Below, one piece after another: positions 1 through 5,650 of a stretch of DNA of 5,650 nt. Location of the stretch: assembly GCA_013138755.1 (NCBI GenBank), contig WTCC01000063.1, positions 1-5,650 of the forward strand. Direction: 5' to 3'. This DNA comes from Gammaproteobacteria bacterium. GTDB taxonomy: Bacteria; Pseudomonadota; Gammaproteobacteria; SZUA-229. The notes beneath the pieces are model-generated. The model had not been told where the DNA came from. It searched no databases and saw only the letters and a list, made by a program, of their open reading frames with translations. Made by a program: the position numbers and the translations under genes. Each line of letters opens with the position of its first letter. Positions within the stretch are counted from its first letter, which is position 1.

Positions 1-939
1 TGGATAAAATGTTTATCACGTTCGGTTATTACGCCTTCATCTACTAGTGCTCAGGGTGTACTGTCGTCATTATTAAATCTGCCTGCGTGTAATAATTTTC
101 CCGCAGCCACTTTTGCTATGCTCACTCAGGAGTCATCTGATGATTCTAAATACTATATGTTCGCTGACCCGGTACATCTTCAGGCTGATATCGACCACGC
201 GATATTAACTTCCAGTGACGATCTTGATCTACAAGCGAACGATTCGGATTCATTTTGTAAGCTTTTGAATGAACACTTTTATCAGGACGACCTTTTTTTT
301 CAATGTATTAACAAAGATCAGTGGGTCGTTGTCAGTAAGAAAAAAATTCAATTAGATACGACACCTCTGACAGAAACGATCGGTAGAAATATCAATTTTC
401 TTTTGCCAAAAGGCAAGGATTCTGCAATCTGGAACAGAGTGTTAACCGAGGTTCAGATGTTGATGCATTCGCACGACATCAATGCAGTGAGAGAAGCCTC
501 TGGTCAGCAGAGTATTAATAGTGTCTGGTTTCATGGCAGTGGCGATCTGCCTGAATTAGGTGATCAGCCATCATTATGTATCTGCAGTAACGATATAGTT
601 TTTGAAGGGCTTGCCAGTCATGCCGGGTGTGATTATCTGCCTGTGCCGCTACGGTACGAGACCTATAAAGATAAGTTGTTGTCTCAGATAAGTGATATCC
701 ATGTGTTGCATCTTTCCGACCTTGAGCATCTAGTAAACTATTCGGATGTGAATGTGTGGTTGGACAAGTTGACGGATGTGTTGAATGCCTGGATATATCC
801 GTTGATACATTATGCGAATAAAAATAATGTTAGAGTTACACTTTACCCCTGCAATAAAAAACAATATCGATTTTCAACGTATGACTCATATAAATTCTGG
901 CGACAGGGAAATTTAGAGCAGCATGTCAGTAAATACTAA
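1..939 (+). CDS. RpfE-like conserved protein, 5' end missing
   Basis: The frame is open from the first base, so the gene is cut by the window edge. 312 codons plus TAA are visible; the ATG at 118 is internal, because the reading continues upstream without a stop. Numbering from the first visible residue, the protein shows blocks I associate with the RpfE family found beside recJ in Xanthomonas and other gammaproteobacteria: ADPVHL near 55-60, a LLNEHF block near 88-93, EVQMLMHSHDIN near 150-161, NSVWFHGSGDLP near 173-184, and an aromatic/basic C-terminus (KFWRQ). It is probably cytoplasmic, since no membrane segment is visible in this part. Its biochemical role is not established; some database entries call relatives cofactor-independent phosphoglycerate mutase-like, which the visible sequence neither proves nor excludes. 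Its last 17 bases overlap the start of recJ, implying co-transcription and probably translational coupling. The family call is from recalled motifs, with no search run. Confidence 0.85.
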   Translation, partial: WIKCLSRSVITPSSTSAQGVLSSLLNLPACNNFPAATFAMLTQESSDDSKYYMFADPVHLQADIDHAILTSSDDLDLQANDSDSFCKLLNEHFYQDDLFFQCINKDQWVVVSKKKIQLDTTPLTETIGRNINFLLPKGKDSAIWNRVLTEVQMLMHSHDINAVREASGQQSINSVWFHGSGDLPELGDQPSLCICSNDIVFEGLASHAGCDYLPVPLRYETYKDKLLSQISDIHVLHLSDLEHLVNYSDVNVWLDKLTDVLNAWIYPLIHYANKNNVRVTLYPCNKKQYRFSTYDSYKFWRQGNLEQHVSKY

Positions 940-2725
940 ACGAGAACATAAACCTCAAAAAAATCTAAAAAAAGCTTCGGTCGATAGCTCTATCATACGG
1001 CGTCATTCTGAGATAAGTGAAGACTTGCAGAATAGTAATTTGCCTCCATTGCTTAAAAAAATTTATGCCAATAGAGGTGTGACGCAGTTAAAACAGGTTT
1101 CCTATAACTTGAGTGATCTTACTGATTATTCTTTATTGAAAGGTATTGGTATTGCGTCTGATATTGTTTCACAGGCGATTATCGAGCAGCAGAGAATTCT
1201 TGTCGTCGGTGACTTTGATGCTGATGGTGCGACGTCATGTGCAGTGATGCTACGATCATTAAAGGCGTTCGGCCTGGATAACGTAGATTATCTGGTGCCG
1301 AACCGATTCGATTTTGGTTATGGATTAAGCCCTGAAATAGTTGATGTAGCTGCCGATGTTGCCGATTCACTCAGACCAGATTTAATCGTAACCGTCGATA
1401 ATGGTATATCCAGTATCACTGGTGTGCAGCGTGCTGCTGAATTGGGTATACCTGTAGTAGTCACCGATCATCACCTTGCTGGCAGAGAACTTCCAGCGGC
1501 TGCGGCGATAGTTAACCCAAATCAACCTGGCTGCGATTTTCCAGAAAAAACAATTGCTGGTGTCGGTGTTGCTTTTTATCTGATGCTAGCCGTGAGGGCG
1601 AAATTAAGAGAATTGAATTGGTTTGACAAGGATAGGCTAGAACCAAACATGGCCAGATTTCTTGATCTAGTTGCACTGGGGACGGTAGCTGATGTGGTAC
1701 CACTCGATGCTAATAACAGAATATTGGTAGAGGCAGGATTGCAGCGTATCAGACGCAATAAAGGCTGTGTTGGTATCAATGCGCTGCTAACGATTGCAGG
1801 CAAATCGATCGAACGTTGTTCCTCGCAAGATTTTGGGTTTATTATCGGGCCTCGGTTGAATGCTGCAGGGCGTTTAGATGATATGTCGATCGGTATTGAA
1901 TGTTTGTTAAGCGACGATTATACAGAGGCGTTGCAATATGCGACAACCTTAAATCAGATGAATATTCAACGTCGTCAGATCGAAGGTGAAATGCTCGAGC
2001 AAGCTTTAGGTTTGCTTGATGATCAGGTAGCGTTACTTGGCGAATGTGAAAACATGCCAAATGCCATGGCGTTATATGATGAAACCTGGCATCAGGGCGT
2101 CGTTGGTTTGCTTGCTTCCAGAATAAAGGAAAAGTTTCATCGGCCGGTTATCGCATTTGCAGATGCAGGTAACGAAGAGATCAAAGGGTCTGGCCGTTCG
2201 ATACAGGGGTTGCACATACGCGATGTACTCGATGCTATCTCGACGAAGCATACAGGCTTAATTGATAAGTTTGGAGGTCATGCAATGGCAGCTGGCTTAA
2301 CGATGAAGAAGGCTGACTTTGAACAATTCAAACAAGCATTTGATGAGCAGGTGAGTCTGGTTCTGCGTCCAGAAGATCTGACAAACATTAATGAAACGGA
2401 TGGTTCTATGGATGCTGTGCAGTTGACGATGGAGACTTCTGAACAGCTTAAATATGCCAGCCCATGGGGGCAGTTGTTTCCAGAGCCTGCTTTCGATGAT
2501 GTCTTTAAAGTCTTAAACTGGCGCATCGTAGGTGAGAAACATTTGAAACTTGAACTTGTAAAACCAGAAACTGGCGAATGTTATGCTGCTATAGCTTTTA
2601 ATAAAACTGACGTAGACCTACCGGCAGAAAGCGATAGTATACATATCGTCTATCGCCTTGACGTTAACGAGTTTAGAGGTAAGCGTAATCTGCAGCTGAT
2701 CGTGCAGCACATCGAATCAGTATAA
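923..2725 (+). CDS. recJ: Single-stranded-DNA-specific exonuclease RecJ
   Basis: RecJ degrades single-stranded DNA 5' to 3' and acts in RecFOR recombination, mismatch repair and base-excision repair in the cytoplasm. This 600-residue protein is full length (E. coli RecJ is 577) and aligns with it throughout. The DHH phosphoesterase domain covers roughly 92-260, with metal-binding motifs DFDADG (97-102), VTVDNG (156-161), TDHH (181-184) and GTVADVVPL (253-261). GPRLNAAGR follows at 309-317. The C-terminal nuclease lobe (DHHA1) carries GSGRSIQG (422-429) and GGHAMAAG (451-458), and the end (about 490-600) matches the OB-fold region, including LDVNEFRGKR. All catalytic motifs are intact. The ATG at 923 lies inside the preceding gene. 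It gives an N-terminus about 18 residues longer and more lysine-rich than in E. coli, but no later ATG fits and no strong Shine-Dalgarno is present, so coupling to the upstream gene is likely. In many relatives prfB follows recJ; here pyrD does. Confidence 0.98.
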   Translation: MSVNTKREHKPQKNLKKASVDSSIIRRHSEISEDLQNSNLPPLLKKIYANRGVTQLKQVSYNLSDLTDYSLLKGIGIASDIVSQAIIEQQRILVVGDFDADGATSCAVMLRSLKAFGLDNVDYLVPNRFDFGYGLSPEIVDVAADVADSLRPDLIVTVDNGISSITGVQRAAELGIPVVVTDHHLAGRELPAAAAIVNPNQPGCDFPEKTIAGVGVAFYLMLAVRAKLRELNWFDKDRLEPNMARFLDLVALGTVADVVPLDANNRILVEAGLQRIRRNKGCVGINALLTIAGKSIERCSSQDFGFIIGPRLNAAGRLDDMSIGIECLLSDDYTEALQYATTLNQMNIQRRQIEGEMLEQALGLLDDQVALLGECENMPNAMALYDETWHQGVVGLLASRIKEKFHRPVIAFADAGNEEIKGSGRSIQGLHIRDVLDAISTKHTGLIDKFGGHAMAAGLTMKKADFEQFKQAFDEQVSLVLRPEDLTNINETDGSMDAVQLTMETSEQLKYASPWGQLFPEPAFDDVFKVLNWRIVGEKHLKLELVKPETGECYAAIAFNKTDVDLPAESDSIHIVYRLDVNEFRGKRNLQLIVQHIESV

Positions 2726-2746
2726 GCCCATACTTGAAATAATAAT

Positions 2747-2762
2747 GCGGTTAAATCACCGC
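2747..2762 (+). other. Small hairpin between recJ and pyrD
   Basis: GCGGT and ACCGC form a perfect 5-bp stem around the 6-base loop TAAATC, ending 12 bases before the pyrD ATG. No T-run follows (the next bases are TAGAAAAAATTT), so it is not a canonical terminator. It could influence translation or RNA processing at the recJ-pyrD junction, but a stem this short may be chance. Confidence 0.3.
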
Positions 2763-2774
2763 TAGAAAAAATTT

Positions 2775-3812
2775 ATGTATTTGTTTTTTAGAAAATTTTT
2801 ATTTTTATTCGATGCGGAACGCATACACGTTCTCTCACTGGATATATTAAGTTTCGCTCATAGATTGGGTTTGCTAAGACTCTTTATGAAAAAACGTGTG
2901 GAAGCACCGGTTACTGTCATGGGCATCGAATTTCCTAATAGGATTGGACTTGCTGCTGGTCTTGATAAAAATGCCGGACATATCGATGCCTTAGCACAGT
3001 GTGGTTTTGGTTTTATCGAAGTGGGCACTGTCACGCCATTAGCGCAGGATGGTAATGATAAACCTCGTCTGTTTCGTCTTCAGCAAGACAGTGCCATCAT
3101 CAATAGGATGGGTTTTAATAACAGTGGCGTTCATAATCTAGTCGCAAACATAAAGGATAGCCAGTGGTTCAAACAGGATAGGAACAAGTGTGTATTGGGG
3201 ATCAATATCGGCAAGAACAAGGTGACTGCATTGGAGAACGCCGTTGATGACTATCTTGTCTGTATGGATCACACGTATTGCCATGCTGATTACATCACGA
3301 TCAATATCTCTTCGCCAAACACTCCGGGGTTACGGGAACTGCAGCATGGTGATGGTTTAACCAATCTGTTGACAAGATTAAAAGATAAACAGACAGAATT
3401 AGCTGATAGGTATAACAAATATGTTCCGCTTGCTGTGAAGATTGCGCCTGACTTGTCCGCGGATGAAGTGAAAGATATCGCTAAAAGATTAATTGCGACA
3501 GAAATTGACGGTGTGATAGTAAGCAATACGACTAATAGTCGCCCATCCACTCTGCACTGTCAGAAGCTTGCGACTGAAACGGGTGGTTTAAGTGGGCCTC
3601 CTGTTTTTGAATTGTCTAACCAGATACTGGAGCAGTTAATCTCTGAGCTGCATGGAAAGATACCGGTTATTGCTGTCGGTGGTGTTTCATCTGCCGAGGA
3701 TGCCCTGCATAAAATACGCTCTGGTGCCAGTCTGGTGCAGATATACACTGGGTTTATCTATTCAGGTCCCTCATTAATCAGTGCATGCGCAAAGAAGTTG
3801 CAAGAGATCTAA
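2775..3812 (+). CDS. pyrD: Dihydroorotate dehydrogenase (quinone), class 2
   Basis: PyrD oxidises dihydroorotate to orotate, the fourth step of de novo UMP synthesis, passing electrons through FMN to the membrane quinone pool. At 345 residues it matches the class 2 family (E. coli 336). The N-terminus (about 1-40) resembles the amphipathic helical region that docks class 2 enzymes on the inner membrane and forms the quinone tunnel; it aligns with the E. coli start, which supports the ATG at 2775 despite a weak, A-rich ribosome binding site. The FMN barrel shows GLAAGLDK (58-65), GTVTP (84-88), NDKPRLFRL (94-102), NRMGFNN (110-116), GINIGKNK (142-149) and INISSPNTPG (176-185), in which S180 corresponds to the class 2 catalytic serine and N177 to its conserved neighbour. 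VKIAPDLS (221-228), SNTT (250-253), GGLSG (270-274), AVGGV (300-304) and VQIYTGF (321-327) complete the site, the last two binding FMN phosphate. It begins 49 bases after recJ, so co-transcription is likely. Confidence 0.98.
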   Translation: MYLFFRKFLFLFDAERIHVLSLDILSFAHRLGLLRLFMKKRVEAPVTVMGIEFPNRIGLAAGLDKNAGHIDALAQCGFGFIEVGTVTPLAQDGNDKPRLFRLQQDSAIINRMGFNNSGVHNLVANIKDSQWFKQDRNKCVLGINIGKNKVTALENAVDDYLVCMDHTYCHADYITINISSPNTPGLRELQHGDGLTNLLTRLKDKQTELADRYNKYVPLAVKIAPDLSADEVKDIAKRLIATEIDGVIVSNTTNSRPSTLHCQKLATETGGLSGPPVFELSNQILEQLISELHGKIPVIAVGGVSSAEDALHKIRSGASLVQIYTGFIYSGPSLISACAKKLQEI

Positions 3813-3827
3813 TGCTATTTTAGATCT
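3805..3827 (+). terminator. Hairpin over the pyrD stop codon, possible weak terminator
   Basis: AGATCTAA and TTAGATCT form a perfect 8-bp stem (3805-3812 with 3820-3827) around the 7-base loop TGCTATT. The pyrD TAA at 3810-3812 lies in the left arm. The stem is AT-rich, and the nearest T-run (five T at 3841-3845) starts 13 bases after it, so intrinsic termination would be weak. It may instead be a 3'-end stabilising structure. Confidence 0.35.
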
Positions 3828-3875
3828 TGATGGAAGTGAGTTTTTGTCCCGATATCTCACTACTTGAATGATTTC

Positions 3876-3885
3876 TGCTATACAT
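3876..3885 (+). promoter_or_regulatory. Possible extended -10 promoter element
   Basis: TGCTATACAT resembles an extended -10 element (TGn followed by a TATAAT-like hexamer, TATACA, 4 of 6). No good -35 hexamer lies 16-18 bases upstream, though extended -10 promoters can do without one. It would serve the downstream membrane-protein/GGDEF operon. This is a weak call based on motif shape only. Confidence 0.22.
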
Positions 3886-3900
3886 TAGGTATGTCCGCTG

Positions 3901-3918
3901 ACTATTCATTCCAATAGT
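3901..3918. repeat. Perfect inverted repeat ACTATT-N6-AATAGT
   Basis: Two 6-base arms (3901-3906 and 3913-3918) are exact reverse complements around the spacer CATTCC. The element lies just downstream of the candidate -10 and about 105 bases before the likely start of the next gene. Its size and place fit a dimeric regulator's operator or a small leader hairpin. No known operator consensus was recognised, and in AT-rich DNA such a repeat can arise by chance. Confidence 0.35.
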
Positions 3919-4022
3919 AAAATCAATCGCTTAGAATGAGATTGTTTATGAAAAACGGCTTTAAAATTTGTTATTAATTGGTGGGTAATAACCATGATTC
4001 ACCTTTCTTTCTGAAGTTTGCC

Positions 4023-4418
4023 ATGAGTGAAAGATCATTTCTTTTTATTGTCGGCGCTTATATTTTAACTGGCTTATATTTTGAAATTAATATGATGATA
4101 TATCTATTGTCATTGTTTCTTTTAATCGAAGGTGTTACCGGTCTACGTATAACGACGCTTTCACAGAAGATAACCGGTACGACCGTGGCGGCTGGATTAA
4201 CAACTTTTCAAACTCACCAACGTTTTAGTTTTGATGCATTTAGAGCCTGGCGCATAATGGTGGCAGTTATGTTAGGTGGTTCTTTTCTCCTGCTTAAAGA
4301 ATATGATATCGAAATAGTGTGGTTTTTCCCCTGGTTCATGGGCTTTGCAATAATGGGTGCCGGTGTAAGCGGTGTCTGTCCGATGATTTTGTTTATTCGA
4401 TGGATCGGATTTAAATAA
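4023..4418 (+). CDS. Small inner-membrane protein, tandem DUF2892/YgaP-like fold
   Basis: From the ATG at 4023 this is a 131-residue, very hydrophobic protein with about four membrane helices (roughly 5-20, 23-41, 75-91 and 96-118) and a soluble loop at about 42-74 that is rich in Thr, Gln and Phe. The second half, from RAWRIMV (75-81) to SGVCP (116-120) and a basic tail, has the layout of DUF2892 (YgaP-like transmembrane domain): two helices, then a G-x-CP turn. The first half repeats this two-helix layout but reads TGLRI where the cysteine-proline would be. No rhodanese or other catalytic domain is attached, and the function is unknown. In-frame TTG (3978) and GTG (3981) starts would add 14-15 residues; I prefer the ATG because the protein then begins just before helix 1, but no start has a clear Shine-Dalgarno. 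The next gene begins six bases after the stop, suggesting one operon and possibly a shared membrane role. Confidence 0.8.
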   Translation: MSERSFLFIVGAYILTGLYFEINMMIYLLSLFLLIEGVTGLRITTLSQKITGTTVAAGLTTFQTHQRFSFDAFRAWRIMVAVMLGGSFLLLKEYDIEIVWFFPWFMGFAIMGAGVSGVCPMILFIRWIGFK

Positions 4419-4424
4419 AATTAG

Positions 4425-5650
4425 ATGTCAGTGCAGGAAGATAAATTTGAGATAAAGCTACCGGCTCGTATAACGGGACTGGTATTTTGGGGGTTGGTAT
4501 TAATCGGCCTTCTCGTTGCTGTCATCTATCTACAATACGTAGAGTCGAACCTGGCAGTTCAGAAGAGACAACAATCGCTAGTGTTAGCGTACGATATAGA
4601 AAGTATTGCTGAACAATATTCTAAAATGCCGGTACTGGTTCAGGCCGCTGGTAAAATCAGATCGAAAATAAATGAACACATCATAGATTTTGACTTTAAC
4701 TCTGTTCGGCTTTACGACGGTGAAGAGTCATTGGTCATTGGCTCGGTTAATGAGGGTGATGATGTTTATGAATACACCTTGTATTATTATCCTTTCGGTT
4801 CCAGCGAATTACACAGTATCAAGGTCGAGATATATACCACTAATACCAAGCAAGCGATATCAACACTCCGTAAGCAGATTTTATTGTCTGTCGGTATCGG
4901 TGTGTTTGTTTTCGGCCTGTTTCTTCAGCGTATCTTGCAGAAAATGCTGTCAAAACCTTTTCACCGTATGGTGCAGACGGCTGAAAAATTCTCAGAAGGA
5001 GATGAACTGGCAAGATTTGATGAGGATCGCGCTGATGAGTTTGGTTATCTGGGAAAATTCATCAACAACGCTATTGATAACCTGATCACGCATAAGAATG
5101 AGATCTCGCTAGCCCTGGAAAGGGCTTCGGCGTCGGAGGCTGCGCTAAGTGTCGAGAAAGAACGTGCAGAAGTAACATTACATTCGATTACGGATACCGT
5201 TATAACGGTTGATGTCGACGAGCGTGTTGTCTATATCAATCCTGCCGGTAAGAAACTATTAATTTGTGAGAATAATGAATGTGGCTACGGTATGCACTTT
5301 AAAGATATTTTCAAAGTTGTCGAAGAGAGCAGTGGTGAAGTAATCGGTGATTTGTTACATGAATGTTTTGAAACAGGTGAAATCACACACATGCCTGAGC
5401 ACTCTTCATTAATCGTTGGCGAAAAATCGATGCTTTCTATCGAGGCCTCTATAGCACCGATGAAATCTGAAAATGGGGATCTGTTAGGTGCAGTAATCGT
5501 CGTACAGGATGTTAGTCACACAAGACGATTGACCAGGCAACTTTCTTATCAAGCGAGTCATGATCTATTGACAGGGCTTTATAACAGACGAAAATTTGAA
5601 GAAAATTTAGAAGAGATCCTGATAAATGTTCGCGAAGAAGATAGGCATCA
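4425..5650 (+). CDS. Membrane sensor with HAMP, PAS and GGDEF domains, 3' end missing
   Basis: The frame stays open from the ATG at 4425 to the window end (408 codons plus two bases). Order: cytoplasmic N-terminus; membrane helix 1 (about 17-37); an extracytoplasmic region of about 115 residues (38-151) that I do not recognise, containing a YEYTLYYYPFG stretch; helix 2 (about 152-168); HAMP-like linker (about 170-225, LSKPFHRMVQTAEKFSEGDE); an Ala/Glu-rich coiled coil (about 225-250); PAS (about 250-365, from LHSITDTVITVD through VYINPAG to VVQDVSHTRRL); then the opening of a GGDEF domain, QASHDLLTGLYNRRKFE (376-392). GGDEF domains make cyclic-di-GMP. The catalytic GGDEF loop lies beyond the window, and this PAS-to-GGDEF junction is commonly followed by EAL, so cyclase, phosphodiesterase or degenerate activity are all possible. 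The PAS region contains C281 and C286 spaced CX4C, plus C314. It is probably co-transcribed with the DUF2892-like gene six bases upstream. The ribosome binding site is weak. Confidence 0.92.
   Translation, partial: MSVQEDKFEIKLPARITGLVFWGLVLIGLLVAVIYLQYVESNLAVQKRQQSLVLAYDIESIAEQYSKMPVLVQAAGKIRSKINEHIIDFDFNSVRLYDGEESLVIGSVNEGDDVYEYTLYYYPFGSSELHSIKVEIYTTNTKQAISTLRKQILLSVGIGVFVFGLFLQRILQKMLSKPFHRMVQTAEKFSEGDELARFDEDRADEFGYLGKFINNAIDNLITHKNEISLALERASASEAALSVEKERAEVTLHSITDTVITVDVDERVVYINPAGKKLLICENNECGYGMHFKDIFKVVEESSGEVIGDLLHECFETGEITHMPEHSSLIVGEKSMLSIEASIAPMKSENGDLLGAVIVVQDVSHTRRLTRQLSYQASHDLLTGLYNRRKFEENLEEILINVREEDRH

Larger units (their letters stand above)
3813..4022. other. Gene-free stretch between pyrD and the membrane-protein operon
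   Basis: About 210 bases, with no convincing coding sequence on either strand. They probably hold the end of the recJ-pyrD transcript and the promoter of the next operon. Besides features listed separately, AGTGAG and CTCACT (3835-3840 and 3856-3861) can pair around a 15-base loop. CAATC and GATTG (3924-3928 and 3940-3944) form a short inverted repeat. A -10-like TAAAAT lies at 3962-3967 without a well-spaced -35; if used, transcription would begin around 3974, leaving a leader of roughly 50 bases before the ATG at 4023. Confidence 0.5.

Noticed and set aside
118..939. Start of the RpfE-like gene at the ATG at 118
   Set aside because: The frame is open back to base 1, and the ATG sits in the middle of a continuous protein, so the true start is upstream of the window.
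1179..2526. Several minus-strand open frames of 63-82 codons across recJ
   Set aside because: They are antisense to conserved RecJ coding sequence, have no recognisable domains, and look like by-products of its codon pattern.
3290..3748. Minus-strand open frames of 62-86 codons inside pyrD
   Set aside because: They are antisense to conserved PyrD motifs, and no independent start signal or family resemblance is visible.
3978..4022. TTG (3978) or GTG (3981) as start of the DUF2892-like gene
   Set aside because: Neither has a Shine-Dalgarno sequence. They add a short polar extension not expected before the first helix, and the ATG at 4023 is the simpler choice. They cannot be fully excluded.
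4690..5085. Plus-strand open frame of 131 codons
   Set aside because: It lies wholly inside the HAMP/PAS/GGDEF sensor gene in a different frame. The sensor frame has clear domain motifs, whereas this one gives a low-complexity Ser/Cys/Phe-rich product with no recognisable domain.
1..5650. CRISPR array, tRNA/rRNA, insertion sequence, toxin-antitoxin or defence genes
   Set aside because: I saw no direct-repeat array, tRNA-like cloverleaf, transposase motif or terminal repeats. The window is almost fully occupied by housekeeping and signalling genes.

Overview
The window looks like chromosomal DNA of a moderately AT-rich gammaproteobacterium. RecJ and PyrD both track the Escherichia coli proteins along their full length, and an RpfE-family gene lies directly before recJ, as in the Xanthomonas rpf region. 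Codons are AT-leaning throughout, with no sharp compositional break, mobile element, tRNA, rRNA or CRISPR array. I cannot name the genus from this sequence. All genes are on the plus strand.

Layout: (1) positions 1-939 hold the 3' part of an RpfE-like gene whose start lies before the window. (2) It overlaps by 17 bases the complete single-strand exonuclease gene recJ (923-2725). (3) After a 49-base gap with a small hairpin comes a complete class 2 dihydroorotate dehydrogenase gene, pyrD (2775-3812). A hairpin sits on its stop codon. (4) About 210 bases without a gene follow, holding inverted repeats and weak promoter-like sequence. (5) A small four-helix membrane protein with a duplicated DUF2892/YgaP-like fold follows (4023-4418). 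(6) Six bases later begins a large membrane sensor (4425 to the window end) with two transmembrane helices, an extracytoplasmic domain, HAMP, PAS and the start of a GGDEF domain. This last gene is open to the end of the window and is cut off inside GGDEF.

Functionally, the first three genes probably form one transcript joining an uncharacterised RpfE-like protein, DNA repair/recombination (RecJ) and de novo pyrimidine synthesis (PyrD). The last two look like a separate operon in which a small membrane protein is made together with a predicted cyclic-di-GMP signalling protein. Its full activity (cyclase, phosphodiesterase or both) cannot be decided because the catalytic part lies outside the window.

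I found no clear new defence or mobile system. The most interesting items are the DUF2892-GGDEF gene pair with its unrecognised sensor domain, and the internal duplication in the DUF2892-like protein.
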